64,000 nucleotides of DNA from Symsagittifera roscoffensis. Lineage: Eukaryota > Xenacoelomorpha > Acoela > Convolutidae. Made by a program: the position numbers and the translations under genes. Of the stretch, positions 44,463 through 54,765 are shown one piece after another (within the stretch, counting starts at the first letter, position 1; the number at the start of each line of letters is the position of its first letter). A model generated the notes under the pieces. The model was not told the DNA's origin and searched no databases. It saw only the letters and a list, made by a program, of their open reading frames with translations. Location: the NCBI RefSeq assembly GCF_963678635.1, contig NC_087063.1:74173617-74237616 (forward strand), given 5' to 3'.

Positions 44463-44950
44463 ATGAGAAATTTAGCAAAATCTACAGATGAAAAAATATA
44501 TTTCATATCATTTGAAAATCTTCTACAGTTCAGATCATTTTACCAATATCAGAAGATTTTTAGAACAGACGGAAATCTGTTTCAAATTTTGAAACCAATC
44601 ATAATAGAACGGGCGAGTTACTGCATCCAGATTGAACTTGGTACCAAAACTGTCAAGATTCTCAAAATCAAAAAATCTCCCAGGCTAGTGAGCAGACCAT
44701 CATAGATTTTTCAGAATGGAGAGAACTCGAGAGTAAAAGAGTTAGGGAATTTAATAAAGAATTGGCTATGTCAAAGTCAACTTTGAAAAAAGTGCGGGTT
44801 TTCATATGATTCAAATGAACAATTTTTTGATGAAATTGTGGATCTAAGATACGGAAATGTTTTCATTTGATTACAAGTGAACATTTACTACAAGTGGTTA
44901 TTTTTGAAAAAATGGTTGAAATTGGCATCTTTTACAGAGGTCCAAAGAAG
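44463..44950 (+). pseudogene. possible PolB N-terminal part, copy 2 (truncated)
   Basis: 80-codon frame from ATG 44,463 (MRNLAKSTDEKIYF...), then SEWRELESKRVREFNKELAM in a shifted frame, ending at the D-repeat border (44,950) before the Cys/His region. Confidence 0.35.
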
Positions 44951-45253
44951 TGTCTCAGTCCCTTAAGAATTTTCCTTCATGATTGGCGGAAAATTGACAC
45001 AATTCGTGATTGAAGGTTCAACAGGATAACTTAGCTCTGTTTAGGAGAACACATGGTGTGGCACATGAAGAACAATAAGACAAGGAACTTGAAAGTTCAC
45101 TCAACTTTCGATTTTTTACAAATCTTTTCAAGTTTTCCATTTAATTGTAAATTGGTTTTTCTTTTCATTTGAATTAAGTGGTTTTTCAACCAAAGCTTAG
45201 TTTTTAAAGTTTTTTCAATGTAAATTTTTCAGATTACATTTGAAGATAACTGA

Positions 45254-45640
45254 TTATTTTATCACAAAGCTTACATAATCACTAAGCACAAAACCATGAC
45301 ACTCAGTGAAGCAATCAATAATCTTGAACAAATCAGATTCATGTTTTGAAATTTGAACTTTTCGAATTCTATTCAGAAACACTGAACCAAAAGTCTGTGT
45401 GGAAGCCAGTTTCTGGTTGGAACATAAATAATATCTCTTGAATTTTTTCCAAATTAGTCGTTTCTTTGCAATACTAGGCATTTTTTTGGCTCCTTTCCAT
45501 CGTAAGTTATGTTGAACTACTCTACTAAGCTGATTGAACATTTCTCCGCTTGACGTAGCAATACTTGAATAGAATCTGTGTTTGAACAAAGTGTAAGGAC
45601 ATTCAATTTCGTTATATATATAAACATATTTATCCAACAT
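45254..45640 (-). CDS. hypothetical exon, about 128 residues
   Basis: The minus-strand frame is open from 45,736, but a splice acceptor AATTCTTCAG sits directly before the ATG at 45,638-45,640. I therefore start here (MLDKYVYIYNEIECPYTLF...). It is basic in the middle (RWKGAKKMPSIAKKRLIWKK) and ends KIIDCFTECHGFVLSDYVSF to a TAA. Composition is better than random for this AT content. No domain recognised. It is the only opposite-strand candidate gene in the unique part of the element, which is usual in Polintons where genes face both ways. Confidence 0.4.
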   Translation of the reverse strand: MLDKYVYIYNEIECPYTLFKHRFYSSIATSSGEMFNQLSRVVQHNLRWKGAKKMPSIAKKRLIWKKFKRYYLCSNQKLASTQTFGSVFLNRIRKVQISKHESDLFKIIDCFTECHGFVLSDYVSFVIK

Positions 45641-46113
45641 CTGAAGAATTTGGCTAACAGATATTCCTATTAAAACCAAATGGAAATTAAAAATCTTCAA
45701 AGAGCATAAAGAAGTAAGTAGAGACACAATAATCATCTGTTACTATGTATTTGTCGTAAAAATCACTGGAAACAAAAATAAATTGCTATTTTTAACAATA
45801 ATCTGAAGAAAAGCTGGGAAGAGCTTGACACATAGCAGCAGCCATCTGGAACAAGGATTTTTGCTGAGAATTGTGGATTTATATATGAGAAATAACGCCT
45901 ACGTGATTTCGGTTAATGGAAATTTCATACAAAACATTCCATATTTGGTATTATTTCCATATATGGAAATCATGATAAGTCATTTTTTTATTTCCATTTT
46001 CAGTTAATCTCAAAATAGATTTTCTCATTTCTCTTCATCCGATCAGTTTGTTCTTCAAGAACGTACTCAAGAAAAGACACTATTCCCAATTAGGCTGAAT
46101 TCTCATAAAAGCA

Positions 46114-46580
46114 AACAAGAGTTGGGAGATTTGTTAGGTTCCAAAAATCCTACAATGAGAAATTTTATTTTGAACCCTGCTTTCAACTATTAAAAATTAA
46201 CGATTTAGGACAATTTGAAAAGTCGCAAAAAGTCTATGTTAGTGAAAAAGAAGGTGAAACAATATCGGCAATTAGAAATATTGTTATTCACGATGATGAA
46301 AACCTTGGACTCGTCACTATTAATGAAGCCAAATCTGGCAAAGAATCAACAATGGATCAGGAGCTCGACATCTGTAATAGACTATATTAAATAGCAACAT
46401 ACAACATGAAGGGAGTACAATGTTAACAAACCTCCCTACATTCAGATTCGACTCTTCACTGCAAAAGAGAATGAAGCAATGAAACAAGTTGCCTATGTCA
46501 ACTATACTTTAAACGAATTCAAAGAACTGGCCCAAATTTTGGGAGTCTTTATGTTTGTTGATAATTGTAAGCCTCAGTAA
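46114..46580 (+). pseudogene. unknown Polinton-interior gene, two pieces
   Basis: A first open stretch without ATG ends at a TAA at 46,387-46,389 and contains KSQKVYVSEKEGETISAIRN and ENLGLVTINEAKSG. A second stretch in another frame, 46,425-46,580, reads NKPPYIQIRLFTAKENEAMK... and ends NCKPQ. Both are clearly protein-like, hydrophilic and not AT-driven. A frameshift or a lost intron lies between them. No family recognised. Confidence 0.4.
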
Positions 46581-47276
46581 TGCTTTGTGATGTTTTGTAT
46601 GTTTGTTATTTGAATTATTATTGGTTCAAATTTATCTTTTGCCACTGAAGTGCATTTTTAGAACTAAGGATATCTAAGGAAAAGTCAGACAAAACTTTCA
46701 AGAAATTTCAATCAAAATTGACATGAAACACTATCCAATTATCACTTGATTTTTCATTATTTGCTTAAAAAATTACAATTTATTTAATTACTTCTTTTAT
46801 CAAAATTTATTTAATTACTTCTTTTATCAAAAATTAAGTAAAAAATGACTTTTTCGCACAAAATTACAAACAAAATGTATAGTTATTTGTAACAATACCA
46901 TTAATTTTCGAATTTCTGATTTTCATTGGTTGTTTTCAGTTTTTTTTGCGTTAATTTGAGGTTTTGATTGGCTACATGAACTTGCTTAAAATTAACTAGT
47001 CTCTGAAAAAGGGAAAACATTATATGTTGATTACAAGATAAGTAAGAATGGTACAACAATTCGAGTTTTTTCAAGTTTTTTTGTTAATTTCAGAAAGAAA
47101 TATGTTTCTATCAAAAGCTTTTTCAATGTCTGAAATGGACATTCATCGCGTTTTAAGATTGAACTACTACAAAAAAACTACAAGAGTGTTGGACAGAAAA
47201 CGTTGATGGAGATTGTATTAGTTTTAACTTGTATAGAAAAACAGAAAGTTCAATAGTTGTGTTAAAAAATGGAGAG

Positions 47277-47629
47277 GAGATTTGAGAAAAGAAGAGTACT
47301 GCCGAACTTGTCAACAATGTTTTTATTTAGTAGAGCTAGCTCAGATTGAAAGATCAAGTAGTAAAAAACAAAACAATGGAAGAGCCTATGAAACAAAAAT
47401 TGAAGACAAGGAACATCATCTTGATTACTGTTTTGAGTTTGATACAAATGCAGAATCTAAATTTTTCAAGTTATCTTTCAATCAATTATCCGAATTTTAA
47501 AAAAATCAGGTTGTTTGTTTTACAATATACCAAAAAGAAAACAAAAAAAATGTAGGTTTTGGTAATTTCTCTTTTCACGGGTTAGAAATAGAACAAATCG
47601 AAAAAATTTTGATCTAATTTTCCAAATTT
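47277..47629 (+). repeat. internal direct repeat E, copy 2, with Cys/His finger frame
   Basis: Contains an open frame 47,282-47,500 (72 codons): C7, C10, C13 and H46-x3-C50 form a C-x2-C-x2-C ... H-x3-C pattern, then DTNAESKFFKLSF. It is less broken than copy 1, which has a TAA where this copy has Gly. Confidence 0.7.
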
Positions 47630-48261
47630 GAATTGAACATCGAAAAAAAAATAAAAAACAGACAAGAAATCTCATTTATCTGACTTTGGAATGTATATTT
47701 TTTCGTGAGATGTATATTTTTGTTATTTTAGAACAGTAAAAAAAATTAATTGACTGGGAAGTTTCATAAACAAAGTTGGGTTCTGATCTAAAAGTATTAA
47801 AAAATCTGTGAATACTTCATTCTGATTGGTTGGTACCACAAATACTACCTGTGAAAGAATCCTTGATATCTACAAACGATATCAAAATTTTTGAAAAATT
47901 TATCAGAGGTAGAACTCAATTTTGGTTGGTTGACGTTAAATTTATTGAAAATTCCATGACCATTAAAAGTCGATTCTGATTGTTTGATATCGGAACAGAT
48001 AAAAATTTCCTTATAATTAATGCTCGTTTCTGGTTGGCTGATAGCAAAATTTTGGAAAACTCCATGTTTAAATTGGATGAGTTTTATTTCAGCTAGGCTA
48101 ATAGCAAATGCATTCTGATTTTCTTTCACGTTAAAAACAATTGGTTAAGAAATTTTCTGTTTTTGTTCACTTTTATTCATTTTTGAGGTTTTTCAATTTT
48201 TGTTTTCTAAAAATTTAGGACATTCTAAATCTCCCATTTTTTTCATTTTCTACTTATTGAG

Positions 48262-48792
48262 ATGTCGTCACTAAATACAAACGAAAGAGTTGAATGTCCT
48301 GAATGTGGCAGAGAATACACTCGCTCACACGCATCAAGACATCGAAAGCACTGTGGTGTTTTAAAGTGGTTCAGTTGTAACTTTTATACTTATAGCAGCG
48401 AGGAACTTACTAATCATATCAGGAAGAAGCATTGTCAACCTAATGTTAAATTATGTGCTCAGCAGTCTCAAAACACACTCCAAGATAAGGTAAATTTGAT
48501 AAATTTTTATTTAAAACATAGTAGAAAATACTTTGATAACAATTTTTTATTGAATCTGAAAAGTCTATACACTAAATTTGAGAAACTTCTAGTAAAATTT
48601 ATACAGTTTTTTCATCACTCTTCTGGTTCTGTCATTTCTTTTTTTTCAAAGGTTAAGGTTCTGATTGACGATAAAACCAGCAGCAATCGACTTCAAATTG
48701 TCGTGGAATTTTCAATGGAATCGACCCGAAAATCTTTAACCTACAGTAAAAACTCCATTGGTTGCACGCTTGCGGACATTTTGTTGCGATAA
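48262..48792 (+). CDS. zinc-finger protein, first finger intact, probable intron
   Basis: ATG at 48,262. Finger 1 is C12-x2-C15-x11-H27-x3-C31. Finger 2 begins at C39, but the expected second Cys is Tyr42, followed by H52 and H57, so it is probably non-functional. The 176-codon frame stays open to TAA at 48,790-48,792. However, a donor AAG/GTAAAT at 48,490 and an acceptor-like TTTTTTCAAAG near 48,651 would remove 162 in-frame bases of AT-rich sequence and leave a protein of about 122 residues. The left arm carries a diverged copy of the second half only. The C-terminal sequence (VEFSMESTRKSLTYSKNSI) is conserved between arms. Likely DNA-binding, role in the element unknown. Confidence 0.5.
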   Translation: MSSLNTNERVECPECGREYTRSHASRHRKHCGVLKWFSCNFYTYSSEELTNHIRKKHCQPNVKLCAQQSQNTLQDKVNLINFYLKHSRKYFDNNFLLNLKSLYTKFEKLLVKFIQFFHHSSGSVISFFSKVKVLIDDKTSSNRLQIVVEFSMESTRKSLTYSKNSIGCTLADILLR

Positions 48793-51700
48793 ATTTGTAC
48801 AAAAAGTGAATCATATATGCTGATGAATGCTTAAGTATTCGTTGAAGTATTACAAAAAACTTGATATTTATGAACATCGATTAATTGAAAGGTTTTGCCT
48901 AATGACCATTTTAAAGTTTTCCTTGCTTATTGCTTGTAAAAGTAATCATAGAGTAGAGCGTAGCAGATATTGGGGATTGATTTATGAACAATTTTGGTTT
49001 TCTTTTCCTTGTTTTCTACGATTCAGAAAAGAAATTGATAACTGACCTGGAAAAGATAAAAACATGTCTGTTTTAATAACATTTGAAAAATTCAAGATGA
49101 TATTATACATCATTCTCAGCAAAAAAATTACTTCAATATAGAAACTCTGAATTGAAACAGCAATATACAGTTAACAGGTCGGAAAAATATTTGGACGTTT
49201 TTTTAAAAAAGGATTTATGGTAATTAATCTGCTTCGGATTAATGAAAGTTCGTTGAAATGATACATTTTCCCCCTAAAACTCAATTTTCAAACAAAATTT
49301 TGTTCAATTGAATTAAGTTGGAAGACAGTAGATGAAGCAGAAACTAAGAAAATATCAAATTGAGATAGTAACTCAATTTAATTCATTAGGAGTTCAGAAT
49401 CTTTTCAAATAAAATTTAGCTTATGTATTATATCTTGAAAAAAAATCCAACATAAAAGTGTAATGTTTGGAAATTTTTTTATCATTTGATATACTGGGGC
49501 AATTTATATGAAAATTCAATTTTTTTGAAAACAATTTGTTGTGAAATAAACCCAACTCCAACATCTTTTGGAAGATGACATATAAAGCATAAATCAAAAA
49601 TTTGCTTTCAAGATCTACATTTCATGCTTTTGGATGAAAAAATTTGATGTAGAAAGATTTTTAGAGAAAAAAACATGGAGCCTGCTGAAAAGTTCTAGCA
49701 AACTAATACCTTAGCAAAAACAGACGTATGATCTGTTAATACTATGATATTTAACAAAAAAATTTCTAATTAGCCACACGATGTTTAATTTTGTTTAGCT
49801 TAAATTTTTTCTTTCAATTAGAGAATTACTTTGAATTAAAGAGTTTTTTTGCTTGATAAACTTCGCGAAGTCATTCAATTGTTACTGTTTGCACCTTAAT
49901 TTCCTTTCCTTAGTCGATGTTTTTGAGAACAAATCTTTCAGATATTATAAATGTTGCAGAAATATGAAACTAAATTCCCTTGCGTATTTTTACTTCCGAA
50001 GGTTTTGCACAATATAAACAATAGAGCTGCGCTGAATATATTCAGTGAAATCAACGTGAAAAGACACCTTTATGTTCTCATTTTTTATATGTGCTTTTGA
50101 ATGTTTAAAATAGCACCGATCTTTCTCACTTTGACATTTTTGAGAAAACTTCCGACAAAAATCAAGAACAAAACGCGATTTACAAACTATTTTTGCAAAA
50201 AAAGTGATAGTTAATGATCCCAAAAATTTGGTTTTTGATAGAAAATTGTGCTGTAGCAACTAAACAAGGGAACCTAAAGGAGAACATGTACAAATTACAT
50301 GGTAATAATTAGACGTTATCAATTCTAATTTTATCTCTGACAACAAATTGTTCGTGCAATTGATACTATTTTCTTCCGAATTCCTCAGTTCCGACAAAAT
50401 TTTCTGGCTAAGTGAGTTCAAGAGCGAAATTATGCAATAAGCAGAAAGCAAGAATAACCTTATGAAATAGAAAAATTCTACGGAAAAACAAAAAAAAATA
50501 TGTTGTAGAAGCAACAGAGAGATAATGGTCAGTTTTGAAGAAAATTTTGTTGAAAATCATACAATTTAATATACTATAAGGAGACATATACCCCATGTTT
50601 AGTCAATTTTAGCAGTAAATTGATCAATTGTTATCAATGATCTGAAACTTATTAATAGTAATAATGTTAAAAACGTCTCAAAAACTGTAATTTTTGTACA
50701 AGTTTGGGTTATTGATTGAGAAAAAATTGAGGAGGAGCTGGACCATGGAGTTTAATCTAAAAATTTCAATAAATACTGCTCTTTTTGTTCAACTGAATTG
50801 AGATTCTTAGCTGAATTCTCCTTGAAATGAACAAAAAACCAGTTAATTACACAAAAGAAAGGTTAAAAATGGAAAATTTTGGATACACTTGATTGATTTT
50901 TACTTTCTCGGAAATTACGATTATTTACCTTATTTTCCCGAAAAATCGAAAGTTTCAATATCGATTCAGCTATTATGAGCTTTATACGTTCAGAGCAATG
51001 TATAAACAGTTTTTTGCTAAGTTTAGGGTAAATTTCATCGTATTCCATAGTTTTGAGAGAAAATTGTGGAAAAATCTTTATCTTTATTCAAAGTTTTATT
51101 TCACTGTCTCAACATGATGCCAATTAAAAATCACAATTTGAGGTTATTTTCAAGTTCTACTTTCTTTTTCAATCAGATCAGAAGCAACAAAAAACAAGCC
51201 AGAAATTTGTTTTTTCAAAAACTGTTGCTATACATCAAAAATTTGAGTTTTTTGAAGTTTCAGCATAGTTTCAGCTAGATTAGGTACTGTTTGAAAAAAA
51301 AAGGATAATCTAATAAATTCATTATAAAGTCGAACTATATCAATTCTTATCGTGTTTTGAAGTTTTTTGAAAAAGTTTTCAACTTTTTTTGATAAAAAAT
51401 TCCAAGTTTTCGCACATCTCACCATTCACTCACCATGAACCAAAAATTAAATTACCTTCATTACACTACCTACACGTAAAAATCAAGAATCTCTAACGCG
51501 TGCCGAACTTTTGCGAAAAAACTAGATTTTTCTACAAAAAAATCCGAAAAAAAACCGTTTTTCTAACCATTCTCTCACCATCACACTGAAACCTTTCCAT
51601 TCCCTATCTTATTAAAATGGGAAACCTATTCCCTATGTTAATACAATGCATTTCTAAGCCTTATATATAGGGATATCTATACATCAAATCACAAATAGCA

Positions 51701-52101
51701 GAAATTAGCTAAGAAACGCAAGTATCGACAAATTCGAGCTCCAAAAAACACGGGCGCAAATTTTGTTTTGAAACTTACCATCACTCTATGAAACCTTACC
51801 ATCGTAATACCATCGTGATACATAATCCTATTCCCTATCCTAATGAGTTCCTAATTCCCTAAAATGAATTTCTAATACATAGGGAATTCTATACACTATG
51901 GCTGGGAATTTCGGGCACCGAAAGAACTTACCATCTGAAACCTGGTATCTTAAAACATTGGGAAACCTATACCCTATCTTAATACATTGGGAAATTTATA
52001 ACCTATGTTAATAAATAGGGTGATGACCGGATACTCTATAGCTTAAGTTGATACATGGGGGTCATCACCCCCCGGGCTGATTTCATCCAACATATACTAC
52101 T
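48424..52101 (-). repeat. right terminal inverted arm
   Basis: Partner of the left arm, diverged by many substitutions and indels. It carries only 6 C (CCCCCC at about 52,068) where the left end has 24 G. It contains the 3' part of the zinc-finger gene. Confidence 0.85.
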
Positions 52102-53420
52102 TCGTATCCGTCCTTGGCTAAAATCCATGCTTTAATTTTTACCAGATAACCAGTGTTAGTACAAAAAATCGAGTCAAAAACTTATAAGTTTAAACTTTTC
52201 TCTATTAAGAGCAACTAGTTTGATCTAGAATTATTCAGCTGTAGACGGTGTATCAAAATATTGTTCATAACTGTCAAAGTAGCGAGCGAACATGTTGCTC
52301 CAGTGTCTAGTAAAAATTATTTTTTCAGGCTGTTACTTTTTAATTTTGTCTCCGACGGGTTATTGGTATGAGTTAATATACAATTGTATTTTTGGCTCAG
52401 ACAGAGAGTAATCATTCAAATTAACAATTCCTTATCGGTATAGTCTCCTGGAACTTCATCATCACTAAAGTTGTGGTAAGTGAATGATAGTCTTTATTTG
52501 GGTTGAAAAGTTTTTCTACTATTCGACCTGTCACTGGGTTGAAAACTTTCATTGCAGTTTGACTGACGCCTGAATTCTTTTTGGGATTTTTTATCATTGA
52601 AATTGTGGTCTACTCTTGAACTACAGCTATAGTTATGAAAATTTATGTTTGTGTTTATTCTTAATTGAAGTGATGCTTAAAATTGCTCCGGTTGGTCTTT
52701 ATACTTAAAGCAATGGCTTATTGTATAGTCTGACATGAAACACCATTTGCTAAACATTTGGATGTTTCTATGTCCATGTGGATTGTTAGCTGCTTTAGTC
52801 CTATTAAATCCTTAATTTGATCCTTGATTTCCTCTATTTCCAATTGATTATCCATGCTGCTGGATTTTGTTCCAATAAACTCAATACTTACTGAAAACTT
52901 TATGCGTTTTGTAGCTATGTGATCTTTTAATTGTTGCCAAGTTGCGAGCGGTTTTACAAAAAAGATTTAATGTGCCTTTTGTTTTAAGACTGGCGGCCTT
53001 AAGCCTCGCACAAGGAATTCCAATTTCTTTGCTGTTCTTTGATTCTCATTGAAATTTTGATTAAACTATTCACATTCTACTGCGGTGTTTAGTAGCATAT
53101 GTCTGAGAAAGAGAGTGGGGGGGGGGGGGTGGTGGTTGGAGACCTTCATTTTTTAAGATGGGGAATATAACATCCAATCTCCAAGCTATGTATTAAGATA
53201 GGGAATAAATTTCCGATGTATTAAGATAGGGAATAGATTTCCTAATGTCTTAAGATAAATAGTGGTAAGGTTTCAGCGTGATGGTAAGTTTCAGAAAACT
53301 CCTATGACTCGTCACATTTAAAGACTATTTTACAAAACTTCGGTCTGGTAAGTTTCAGATAATAATTTTCAGAAATTGACAAAAAATTTTAATTCTTTTT
53401 TGAATTTTCAATGTTTTCTT
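52041..53420. repeat. ~1,380-bp tandem duplication of the Polinton right flank, copy 1
   Basis: Begins with the last 61 bp of the right terminus and includes the TCGTAT target copy, a gag-protease relic, a 13-G run and a set of Polinton-type left-end motifs. It matches 53,421-54,765 at about 97-98%. Confidence 0.9.
52120..53098 (-). pseudogene. gag-protease relic of a second LTR retroelement, copy 1
   Basis: On the minus strand a capsid-like segment KKLEFLVRGLRPPVLKQ (about 53,025-52,980) is followed by a TAA and then PLATWQQLKDHIATKRI. Further on comes a coiled, charged stretch (MDNQLEIEEIKDQIKDLI, about 52,856-52,800). An aspartic protease site FLLDTGATCSL, with Asp-Thr-Gly at 52,299-52,307, lies near the end. 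Gag capsid followed by a DTG protease is the gag-pro layout. Stops and frameshifts are frequent. The relic stops at the Polinton target site, so the element may have landed in it. Confidence 0.6.
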
Positions 53421-54765
53421 GCCTAAGTTGATACATGGGGGTCATCACCCCCCGGGCTGATTTCATCCAACACATACTACTTCGTATCCGTCCTTGGCTA
53501 AAATCCATGCTTTAATTTTTACCAGATAACCAGTGTTAGTACAAAAAATCGAGTCAAAAACAGTATAACTTATAAGTTTAAACTTTTCTCTATTAAGAGC
53601 AACTAGTTTGATCTAGAATTATTCAGCTGTAGACGGTGTATTAAAATGTTGTTCATAACTGTCAAAATAGCGAGCGAACATGTTGCTCCAGTGTCTAGTA
53701 AAAATTATTTTTCCAGGCTGTTACTTTTTAATTTTGTCTCCGACGAGTTATTGGTATGAGTTAATATACAATTGTATTTTTGGCTCAGACAGAGAGTAAT
53801 CATTTAAATTAACAATTCCTCATCGGTATAGTCTCCTGGAACTTCATCATCACTAAAATTGTGGTAAGTGAATGATAATCGTTATTTGGGTTGAAAAGTT
53901 TTTTTACTATTCGACCTGTCACTCAGTTGAAAACTTTCATTGCAGTTTGACTGACGCCTGAATTCTTGTTGTGATTTTTTATCATTGAAATTGTGGTCTA
54001 CTCTTGACCTACAGCTAAAGTTATGAAAATTTATGTTTGCGTTTATTCTTAATTGAAGTGATGCTTAAAATTGCTCCGGTTGGTCTTTATACTTAAAGCA
54101 ATGGCTTATTGTATAGTCTGACATGAAACACCATTTGCTAAACATTTGGATGTTTCTATGTCCATGTGGATTGTTAGCTGCTTTAGTCCTATTAAATCCT
54201 TAATTTGATCCTTGATTTCCTCTATTTCCAATTGATTATCCATGCTGCTGGGTGTTGTTCCAATAAACTCAATACTTACTGAAAACTTTATGCGTTTTGT
54301 AGCTATGTGATCTTTTAATTGTTGCCAAGTTGCGAGCGGTTTTACAAAAAAGATTTAATGTGCCTTTTGTTTTAAGACTGGCGGCCTTAAGCCTCGCACA
54401 AGGAATTCCAATTTCTTTGCTGTTCTTTGATTCTCATTGAAATTTTGATTAAACTATTCACATTCTACTGCGGTGTTTAGTAGCATACGTCTGAGAAAGA
54501 GAGTGGGGGGGGGGGGGGGGGGGTGGTCGTTGGAGACCTTCCTTTTTTTAAGATGGGGAATATAACATCCAATCTCCAAGCTATGTATTAAGATAGGGAA
54601 TAAATTTCCGATGTATTAAGATAGGGAATAGATTTCCTAATGTCTTAAGATAAATAATGGTAAGGTTTCAGCATGATGGTAAGTTTCAGAAAACTCCTAT
54701 GACTCGTCACATTTAAAGACTATTTTACAAAACTTCGGTCTGGTAAGTTTCAGATAATAATTTTC
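53421..54765. repeat. ~1,380-bp tandem duplication of the Polinton right flank, copy 2
   Basis: Starts with the same 61-bp piece of the right terminus (to 53,481) and TCGTAT at 53,482-53,487. It has a 7-bp insertion near 53,563 and a 19-G run near 54,505 against 13 G in copy 1. After 54,765 the copies diverge. Confidence 0.9.
53505..54480 (-). pseudogene. gag-protease relic of a second LTR retroelement, copy 2
   Basis: Same relic in the second flank unit: DTG protease codons at 53,687-53,695 and the capsid-like segment near 54,370-54,410. Substitutions relative to copy 1 are few. Confidence 0.6.

Larger units (their letters stand above)
43261..44950 (+). repeat. internal direct repeat D, copy 2
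   Basis: Second copy, 3.39 kb downstream, same orientation. After its end the sequence diverges (TGTCTCAGTCCC), whereas copy 1 continues into block E. Confidence 0.9.
36126..52101. mobile_element. Polinton/Maverick-like element, 15,976 bp, decayed
   Basis: Both ends begin 5'-AGTAGTATATGTTGGATGAA when read inward. The 6 bp outside each end are identical, TCGTAT at 36,120-36,125 and 52,102-52,107. AG...CT ends, 6-bp target duplications, long terminal inverted repeats and 15-20 kb size are the Polinton/Maverick hallmarks. The inverted arms are about 3.7 kb each. Polintons normally encode protein-primed DNA polymerase B, retroviral-like integrase, packaging ATPase, protease and capsid proteins. 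Here only fragments remain, one of which may be the zinc-binding N-terminus of PolB. The centre is rearranged into repeated blocks. It could alternatively be a non-autonomous derivative that keeps Polinton ends. Confidence 0.75.
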
